From Candidatus Methylomirabilota bacterium (GTDB taxonomy: Bacteria; Methylomirabilota; Methylomirabilia; Methylomirabilales; JACPAU01): a stretch of 5,418 bases of DNA. The position numbers and the translations under genes were made by a program. Shown in pieces: positions 1 through 3,844 of the stretch (its first letter is position 1; every line of letters begins with the position of its first letter). The DNA is taken from positions 1 through 5,418 of the forward strand of contig JACPAU010000105.1 in NCBI GenBank assembly GCA_016180705.1. The letters run 5' to 3'. A model generated the notes under the pieces. The model searched no databases, was not told the origin of the DNA, and saw only the letters and a program-made list of their open reading frames with translations.

Positions 1-36
1 GATTCTTCGTTCTGCTTCGCGAACTCAGAGTGACAG
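1..36. repeat. Partial dispersed-type intergenic inverted repeat
   Basis: This is an imperfect inverted repeat. The left arm TCTTCGTTC (4-12) pairs with the right arm GAACTCAGA (21-29) at 7 of 9 positions around an 8-base loop. It resembles short elements of the general form GATTCTTCG...CTCAGA-TGACA that I recall as scattered between genes in many bacterial genomes; that resemblance is from memory and not searched. The window begins inside or at the edge of the element, so its full extent is unknown. Bases 1-75 are about 52% GC, clearly below the neighbouring coding DNA. All three forward frames are closed before base 80 (TGA at 31 and 67, TAG at 72, TGA at 77), so no gene runs in from the left on the plus strand. 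Confidence 0.4.
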
Positions 37-75
37 AGAATGCACGACCCATCGAGGGAGAGGGTATGAGATAGC

Positions 76-1062
76 TTGAATCGGAGGGAGCTAGGCGCGC
101 GGGGGGAGAAGCTGGCCCAGGCCCAGGGGGCGCTGCGCGAGTACGTGGGGCTGATGCAGCCGGAGGACCGCGTGGCCCTCCTCGCGTTTGACGAGGCGGT
201 GCACGAGTTGAGCGACTTTACCGGCGAGCCGGCCGCCCTCCGGAAGGCCGTGGACATGGTCACGGCGGGAGGCAACACGGCGCTCGGGGAAGCGCTGGCG
301 GTGGCCGTCGAGCGGCTGGAGGGTCGGCCCGGCCGGCGGGCGGTCGTCGTCCTGAGCGACGGGATCCAGACCCGGGGGCGGCGGACCCCCGAGGAGGCAG
401 GGGCCGCCGCCGTTGCCGCCCAGGTTTCGTTCAGCACGATCGCCCTCGGGGCCGATGCCCGGCGGGCCGATCTCCGGCGCCTGGCGGCCGAGACCGGCGG
501 GACCTTCCACGTGGCACCGGGGCCGGCCGCCCTCGCCGGGATCTACCGGGGGATCGCCTACGCCCTCCGGCACGAGTACCGCCTCACCTTCCGCAGCAGC
601 GGTGGCGGGGAGGTCCTCCGGCGCCTGTCGTTGCGCCTGGCCCATGATGGGGGCGCCGCCTCGGCGGAGCGGGCTTACCTCCGTCCGGACGCCGGCCTCT
701 TCGAGGGCGCAGCGCGCCTGCACTGGTGGGGGTCGTTTCTCTCCGCGGCCGCCCTGGCCGGCCTGGTGACCTTGGGGGTGGGCCGCCGGCTGTCCCCGCC
801 CCCCGGGCCGACCGTGAGCCTGCTCACCCGGCGTGGGACCCGCACGCTCGCGCTCGGACCGGAGGGCGTGACCCTCGGCCGGCAAGGGTCACCGACGCTC
901 ACCCTGCGCCCCTCCGGGACCGGTGTCGTCGCCCGGGAAGTCGGGACCGGAACCGTCCGCCTCAACCACGGCCCCATCACCGGCAGCGTCCGCCTCCGGG
1001 ACGGGGACGTGCTGGACGTGGACGGGAGCACCTTCGTCTTCGAGGAGGGGCGGCCCGCCTAG
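76..1062 (+). CDS. VWA - transmembrane - FHA-like protein, N-terminally truncated VWA domain
   Basis: The predicted protein is 328 aa. Residues about 9-165 match a von Willebrand factor A domain. Visible are the stretch after the metal site (ARGEKLAQAQGALREYV), PEDRVALLAFDE (29-40), the MIDAS threonine in GGNTAL (T68) and the MIDAS aspartate in VVVLSDG (D95). The DxSxS motif that should open the domain is absent, and no upstream frame supplies it, so the gene looks truncated at its 5' end. Around residues 216-236 lies one hydrophobic segment after LHWWG, probably membrane-spanning. Residues 246-324 look like a degenerate FHA domain: LGR (267-269), N297-x-G299 and LRDGDVLDVDG (306-316), but the usual Ser-x-x-His is not seen. 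The TTG start at 76 is chosen because GAGGGAGAGGG (54-64) precedes it by 11 bases and a stop lies just upstream. The kinase gene follows after 9 bp, so the two are probably co-transcribed. FHA domains classically read phosphothreonine, which makes this a plausible partner or substrate of that kinase (inference). It may be a pseudogene remnant or retain only the FHA role. Confidence 0.75.
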   Translation: MNRRELGARGEKLAQAQGALREYVGLMQPEDRVALLAFDEAVHELSDFTGEPAALRKAVDMVTAGGNTALGEALAVAVERLEGRPGRRAVVVLSDGIQTRGRRTPEEAGAAAVAAQVSFSTIALGADARRADLRRLAAETGGTFHVAPGPAALAGIYRGIAYALRHEYRLTFRSSGGGEVLRRLSLRLAHDGGAASAERAYLRPDAGLFEGAARLHWWGSFLSAAALAGLVTLGVGRRLSPPPGPTVSLLTRRGTRTLALGPEGVTLGRQGSPTLTLRPSGTGVVAREVGTGTVRLNHGPITGSVRLRDGDVLDVDGSTFVFEEGRPA

Positions 1063-1071
1063 GGGCAGGCC

Positions 1072-2244
1072 GTGGTGCGGCACCGTCGCCGGCGCTACCG
1101 TCTGGTGCGGCTCCTGGGCGAGGGGGGCATGAGTCGGGTCTGGCTGGGGGAGGCCACGGGGGCCCCCGGCCGGCCGCTGGCGATCAAGGAGGTGCGGGAG
1201 GAGTTCCCCACGCGCGAGGAGCGCGCGACCGCCCTCCTCCAGCTCCGTCGCGAGGCCCGGATCCTGGCCCGCCTCAGGCACCCGGGGCTTCCCCGCGTCC
1301 TGGACGCCTTCGTCACCTCGCGCGGCATGTATCTGGTGATGACCTACGTCCCCGGGCGGACGCTGGAGGCGCTCCTCCGGACGCAGGGGCCGGTCTCGGA
1401 ACGGCGCGCCCTCTCCTGGGGGATCCAGCTCTGCCGGACCCTCCACTACCTGAGCCTGCAGGACCCGCCGGTCGTCTTCCGCGACCTGAAGCCGGCCAAC
1501 GTCATCGTCACGCCGAGCGGCCGCGCTGTCCTCGTGGACTTCGGCATCGCCCGGGAATTCCGCCCGGGTCGGATGGCCGATACCTTCCTCTTCGGGACGC
1601 CGGGTTTCGCGGCCCCCGAGCAGTACGGCCGCAGGCAGACCGATGCCCGCTCGGACCTGTACGCCCTGGGCGCCACGCTCCACTGCTGTCTGACGGGGCG
1701 CGACCCCAGCCGGAGCCCGTTCCACTTCCCGGAGGTCCGCGCGTGTAACCCGCGGGTAAGCCGCGAGACCTCCACCGCCGTCATGCGGGCGCTCGAGCCC
1801 GACCCGGCCCGCCGCTACGGGAGCGCGGTCGCGATGCGCCGCGCGCTGCAGCAGGCACTGGCGGCCGGGGCCGGGCCGGGCGTGACCCGGCCCCTGGTCG
1901 GCCCGGCGGGGGAGCGCTCCCTCACCCTGACAGCGACGCGCGCCGCACGGGCCGCCGAGTACCGGGTTCCGCTCGCCAGCCTCGGCTGCGCCACCTACCG
2001 GGGGCGGATCACCTTCGACGTTCCGTGGCTGCGGGCGGAGCCGGCCCGCTTCGACGAGGAGACCGCCGTCGTCACCCTGCGCCTCGACACCGGGGCGTTG
2101 CCGCGCGGGGCTCCACCGACCGCCCGCATGCAGATCCGTAGCACGGGGGGCGCCCTCACCGTGCCGACCACCGTGCGCCTCCGCGGCCGGCGCGGGGTCG
2201 CGGCCGCGGCCGCCCTGGCCGTCCTCGTAGCGCTCGGTCTGTAA
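1072..2244 (+). CDS. Membrane-anchored Ser/Thr protein kinase with C-terminal Ig-like domain
   Basis: The protein is 390 aa. Residues 9-262 form a complete Hanks-type (PknB-like) kinase that phosphorylates proteins on Ser/Thr using ATP. Visible motifs are the glycine loop LGEGGMSRVWLG (15-26), ATP lysine K39 in LAIKEV, alpha-C glutamate E61, the catalytic loop FRDLKPAN (136-143; D138, K140, N143), DFG with D156, APE (181-183) and D195 in SDLYALG. The HRD histidine is Phe, a variant I recall from bacterial kinases with YRDLKP/FRDLKP loops. Thr171 and Thr176 in the activation segment are candidate autophosphorylation sites. Residues about 282-370 read as an Ig-like/BACON-type beta domain (ITFDVPWLRAEP, VVTLRLDTGALPRG, then a final TVPTTVRLRG strand). 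A short hydrophobic helix (about 375-390) ends the protein. No helix separates kinase and Ig-like domain, so both should be cytoplasmic with a tail anchor, which is unusual. The GTG start at 1072 follows AGGGGCAGG (1061-1069); GTG at 1075 is an alternative. Its partner is the upstream FHA-like protein. Confidence 0.92.
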   Translation: MVRHRRRRYRLVRLLGEGGMSRVWLGEATGAPGRPLAIKEVREEFPTREERATALLQLRREARILARLRHPGLPRVLDAFVTSRGMYLVMTYVPGRTLEALLRTQGPVSERRALSWGIQLCRTLHYLSLQDPPVVFRDLKPANVIVTPSGRAVLVDFGIAREFRPGRMADTFLFGTPGFAAPEQYGRRQTDARSDLYALGATLHCCLTGRDPSRSPFHFPEVRACNPRVSRETSTAVMRALEPDPARRYGSAVAMRRALQQALAAGAGPGVTRPLVGPAGERSLTLTATRAARAAEYRVPLASLGCATYRGRITFDVPWLRAEPARFDEETAVVTLRLDTGALPRGAPPTARMQIRSTGGALTVPTTVRLRGRRGVAAAAALAVLVALGL

Positions 2245-2274
2245 GCCGGGCTTCCGTTTCCCCCATCGCCCGAG

Positions 2275-2280
2275 TACAAT
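2275..2280 (+). promoter_or_regulatory. Weak candidate -10 box for the thioesterase gene
   Basis: TACAAT matches the sigma-70-type -10 consensus TATAAT at five of six bases and stands out in GC-rich surroundings in the 68-bp gap before the thioesterase. The hexamer 17 bp upstream (TTCCGT, 2252-2257) matches TTGACA only at its first two bases, so the -35 is poor. It would place a transcript start close to the 2287-2302 palindrome. Chance is a real alternative. Confidence 0.25.
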
Positions 2281-2286
2281 CGCCCG

Positions 2287-2302
2287 GCCCGGCATGCCGG
2301 GC
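2287..2302. promoter_or_regulatory. Perfect 16-bp palindrome upstream of thioesterase start
   Basis: GCCCGGCATGCCGGGC is an exact palindrome centred between 2294 and 2295. It lies just downstream of the TACAAT candidate and directly abuts the Shine-Dalgarno GGGAGG (2303-2308) of the thioesterase. As DNA it could be a repressor operator. As RNA it could fold as a 6-bp all-GC stem with a CATG loop next to the ribosome site and dampen translation. It lacks a following T-run, so it is not a typical intrinsic terminator for the kinase gene. The role is inference; the symmetry is seen directly. Confidence 0.45.
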
Positions 2303-2312
2303 GGGAGGCGCC

Positions 2313-2756
2313 GTGGCGGAAGCGGAGGCAGCGGCCACCTTCCGGGTGGAGTACGCCGACATTGACGCCCAGGGGAGGGTGTACTACGGGAACTACACCC
2401 GCTACTTCGACCGGGCCCGCTTCGCCTTCTGGGCCGCCTGCGGGTTCGGCGCCGACGAGATCCGCCGTCTGGAGGACGAGACCGTCCTGGCGGAGGTCGA
2501 AACCCGCTACCACGCCCCCGCCGGCTTCTACGACGAGCTCCAGGCGACGGCCCGCCTGACCGCGGCGGGCCGCTCGAGCCTCCACTTCGCGTACCGGGCC
2601 ACGCGCGTCTCCGACGGCACCCTCCTCGCGGAGGGGCGGGCGGTCCTGGTTTACATCGAGCCGGAGAGCGGGCGGGCCCGCCCGCTCCCGGCCTCCGTCC
2701 GGGACCGCCTCCCCCCCGTCCCCGCCCCACCTGCCCGGCCCTCCCGCCTGGCATAG
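2313..2756 (+). CDS. Hotdog-fold acyl-CoA thioesterase (4HBT/YbgC-like)
   Basis: The protein is 147 aa, a usual length for single-domain hotdog thioesterases, which hydrolyse acyl-CoA thioesters to free acid and CoA in the cytoplasm. The signature region is YADIDAQGRVYYGNYTRYFD (14-33), matching the family pattern Y-x-D-x-D-x-x-G-V-Y-x-x-N-Y. D18 aligns with the catalytic Asp of 4-hydroxybenzoyl-CoA thioesterase (D17 there). The following helix (RARFAFWAACGFG, 34-46) and later strands (ETRYHAP, LHFAYRATR, AEGRAVLVYIE) fit the fold. The last 20 or so residues are Pro/Arg/Ala-rich and poorly conserved in character. The GTG start is supported by GGGAGG 4 bases upstream. The final codons and the TAG stop lie inside the first copy of the tandem sigma-54 repeat, so the gene end and promoter are interlocked. 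The substrate cannot be told from sequence. Nothing links it functionally to its neighbours. Confidence 0.92.
   Translation: MAEAEAAATFRVEYADIDAQGRVYYGNYTRYFDRARFAFWAACGFGADEIRRLEDETVLAEVETRYHAPAGFYDELQATARLTAAGRSSLHFAYRATRVSDGTLLAEGRAVLVYIEPESGRARPLPASVRDRLPPVPAPPARPSRLA
2666..2687. promoter_or_regulatory. Perfect 22-bp palindrome, candidate enhancer (UAS) site
   Basis: The arm GAGCGGGCGGG (2666-2676) is followed immediately by its exact reverse complement (2677-2687). It lies within the 3' part of the thioesterase coding sequence, over codons for the ESGRARPLPA region. Its centre is about 98 bp before the predicted start of the first sigma-54 promoter and about 150 bp before that of the second. 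This is the usual distance range for binding sites of sigma-54 activators (established for NtrC-type proteins). Alternatives are a DNA/RNA hairpin or chance in GC-rich coding DNA. Confidence 0.4.
2711..2745 (-). other. C-tract block; G-quadruplex-forming motif on minus strand
   Basis: On the plus strand there are six C-tracts of three or more (2711-2717, 2720-2723, 2725-2728, 2734-2736, 2739-2741, 2743-2745) separated by 1-5 bases. The minus strand therefore carries six G-tracts satisfying the standard G3+N1-7 quadruplex pattern, with potential for an i-motif on the plus strand. It encodes the Pro-rich tail of the thioesterase and ends 3 bases before the first sigma-54 promoter. The pattern is direct observation; folding and function are not established. 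The 7-C run is also a place where sequencing slippage could alter the thioesterase C-terminus. Confidence 0.5.
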
Positions 2757-2764
2757 AAATTGCT
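2749..2764 (+). promoter_or_regulatory. Sigma-54 (-24/-12) promoter P1
   Basis: TGGCATAGAAATTGCT matches the sigma-54 (RpoN) consensus TGGCACGN4TTGCW with the invariant GG (2750-2751) and GC (2762-2763) at the correct 10-base separation. Only the two bases after TGGCA differ. The predicted transcript start is near 2775, in the AAGGGG stretch. Sigma-54 promoters require an ATP-hydrolysing enhancer-binding activator, so expression of the downstream receptor/sensor unit should be signal-dependent. The -24 element overlaps the TAG stop of the thioesterase gene. Confidence 0.85.
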
Positions 2765-2800
2765 AATTCGCAAGGGGTTAGCCTCTCAGCGTGGGAACCC

Positions 2801-2816
2801 TGGCATAGAAATTGCT
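2801..2816 (+). promoter_or_regulatory. Sigma-54 (-24/-12) promoter P2
   Basis: This second copy is identical to P1: TGGCATAGAAATTGCT, with GG at 2802-2803 and GC at 2814-2815. The predicted start is near 2827, giving a leader of about 65 bases before the ATG at 2892. P2 starts 52 bp downstream of P1. RNA polymerase-sigma-54 bound at P2 would lie directly in the path of transcripts from P1. It is the proximal and probably the main promoter for the TAXI receptor (inference). Confidence 0.85.
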
Positions 2817-2880
2817 GAATTCGCAAGGGGTTAGCCTCTCAGCGTGGGAACGGACCTGCCCGCTGCCCGATCCCGGGGCC

Positions 2881-2884
2881 GAGG
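2881..2884 (+). promoter_or_regulatory. Ribosome binding site deciding the TAXI start
   Basis: GAGG lies 7 bases before the ATG at 2892. It supports that ATG over the in-frame GTG at 2844, which sits within repeat copy 2, has no comparable site and would add 16 residues ahead of a good signal peptide. Confidence 0.6.
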
Positions 2885-2891
2885 CACCGAC

Positions 2892-3836
2892 ATGGCGCGC
2901 GTGCGGTCTTATCTGCTGGTGCTCCCTCTGGTGGTACTGCCGCTCGTCGCGGCGGGGGCCGAGCCGTTCCGGACGCTCACCATCGCCACGGGCTCCACGG
3001 GCGGCACCTATTACCCCATCGGCAACGCCATCGCGGCCATCCTGAACGCGGGCCTCGAGGGCACCACCGCGCGCGCCATCCCCTCCCGCGGCTCCATCGA
3101 GAATCTCCTCTGGCTGGAGCGGGGGGACGTGGAGCTGGGGATCACCCAGCAGGACGTGGCGTACTACGCCTTCCACGGGCAGGAGGCCTTCAGCGGACGG
3201 CCGTTCGGCCAGGTGCGGGCGCTCGCCGCTCTCTACCCCGAGTTCATCCAGGCGGTCGTGCGGCGGGACGGGCCGGTCAAGGGGATCGGGGACCTGAAAG
3301 GCCGCCGGGTGGCCCTCGGCGCCCAGGGGAGCGGGACCGCCTTCAACGCCCGCCAGATCCTTCAGACGGCGGGCGTCCTGCACGAGGTACGGGCCGTGGA
3401 GGCCCCCTTCGAGGAGGCGATCACGCAGCTCGAGCAGGGGAACCTCGATGCGGCCTTCCTCACGGCCGGCGTCCCGACTCGCGTCATCCAAACGCTGGCG
3501 GATCGAGTCCCGATCCGCATCCTCCCCATCGACGGGCCGCTGCGCGAGCAGCTCATGCGCCGCTACCCGTTCTTCTCCGCCGTGACGCTCCCCTCCGGAA
3601 GCTACGCGGCGCCCGGCCCGGTCGGCACGGTCGCCATCACCGCGCTCCTCGTCTGCCAGGCGTCCATCCCGGAGGAGACCGTCACCCAGCTCCTCCGGAT
3701 CCTGTTCGCCAACCTCCCCTACCTGAACCGGGCCCACCCGAGGGGCGCCGACATTTCCCTGGAGGGGGCCACGCGCGGCCTCGCGATCCCGCTCCACCCC
3801 GGCGCCGCGCAATTCTTCGCCGCCCGGGCCAGGTAG
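2892..3836 (+). CDS. TAXI-family TRAP solute receptor (periplasmic binding protein)
   Basis: The protein is 314 aa from the ATG, a normal length for TAXI (TRAP-associated extracytoplasmic immunogenic) receptors, which bind small ligands outside the cytoplasmic membrane and pass them to a TRAP permease. The start gives a textbook signal peptide: basic MARVR, a hydrophobic Leu/Val core (about 7-20), and cleavage after AAGA (20-23) before EPF. The mature N-terminus has the family hallmark LTIATGSTGGTYYPIGNAIA (29-48), followed by the SRGSIENLLWLERGDVELGITQQD region, LKGRRVALGAQGSGTAFNA (hinge and ligand loop) and a LDAAFLTAGVPT segment. Ligands of the family include glutamate and other carboxylates; this one's ligand cannot be read from sequence. 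No DctM- or DctQM-type permease is within the window. The sensor gene starts 8 bp downstream, and two sigma-54 promoters lie directly upstream, so the pair is probably a regulated operon. An orphan, sensory role is possible. Confidence 0.9.
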   Translation: MARVRSYLLVLPLVVLPLVAAGAEPFRTLTIATGSTGGTYYPIGNAIAAILNAGLEGTTARAIPSRGSIENLLWLERGDVELGITQQDVAYYAFHGQEAFSGRPFGQVRALAALYPEFIQAVVRRDGPVKGIGDLKGRRVALGAQGSGTAFNARQILQTAGVLHEVRAVEAPFEEAITQLEQGNLDAAFLTAGVPTRVIQTLADRVPIRILPIDGPLREQLMRRYPFFSAVTLPSGSYAAPGPVGTVAITALLVCQASIPEETVTQLLRILFANLPYLNRAHPRGADISLEGATRGLAIPLHPGAAQFFAARAR

Positions 3837-3840
3837 GAGG
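3835..3840 (+). promoter_or_regulatory. Ribosome binding site overlapping the TAXI stop codon
   Basis: AGGAGG begins within the TAG stop of the receptor gene (3834-3836) and lies 4 bases before the GTG at 3845. It fixes the start of the sensor gene and suggests translational coupling of the two. Confidence 0.75.
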
Positions 3841-3844
3841 ACCC

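Larger units (their letters stand above)
2747..2851. repeat. Tandem 52/53-bp direct repeat carrying sigma-54 promoters
   Basis: Copy 1 is 2747-2798 (52 bp) and copy 2 is 2799-2851 (53 bp). They are head to tail with no spacer and identical except for one extra G at 2817 in copy 2. Copy 1 is about 52% GC, well below the surrounding genes. Each copy begins CCTGGCATAG and ends GCGTGGGAAC, and each holds a complete -24/-12 element plus the predicted transcription start. Copy 1 also supplies the thioesterase stop codon. Near-identity, including non-promoter bases, suggests a recent duplication, or a dispersed element present in two copies here. It is not CRISPR-like because no spacer separates the units. 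Confidence 0.95.

Noticed and set aside
65..74. Mini-ORF ATG AGA TAG before the VWA gene as a leader peptide
   Set aside because: Two codons with no attenuator structure visible; most likely chance within the non-coding 5' stretch.
726..1748. Plus-strand open frame of 340 codons overlapping the VWA/FHA and kinase genes
   Set aside because: It is out of frame with both, and its Pro/Arg/Gly-rich translation shows no family features.
2287..2302. Intrinsic terminator for the kinase gene
   Set aside because: The symmetric GC stem lacks a following T-run and abuts the next gene's ribosome site, so an operator or translational element fits better.
889..2826. Long minus-strand open frame (645 codons) across the kinase and thioesterase genes
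   Set aside because: Its translation is Gly/Arg/Pro-rich with no domain signal, and it opposes two genes with clear catalytic motifs. Long antisense frames are expected in DNA this GC-rich.
2747..2851. CRISPR-like array
   Set aside because: There are only two units, directly abutting with no spacer, and each is explained as a sigma-54 promoter region.
2844..2891. GTG at 2844 as start of the TAXI receptor
   Set aside because: It lies in the second promoter repeat, only about 17 bases after the predicted P2 start, and would place 16 polar residues before a complete signal peptide. ATG 2892 with GAGG is better.
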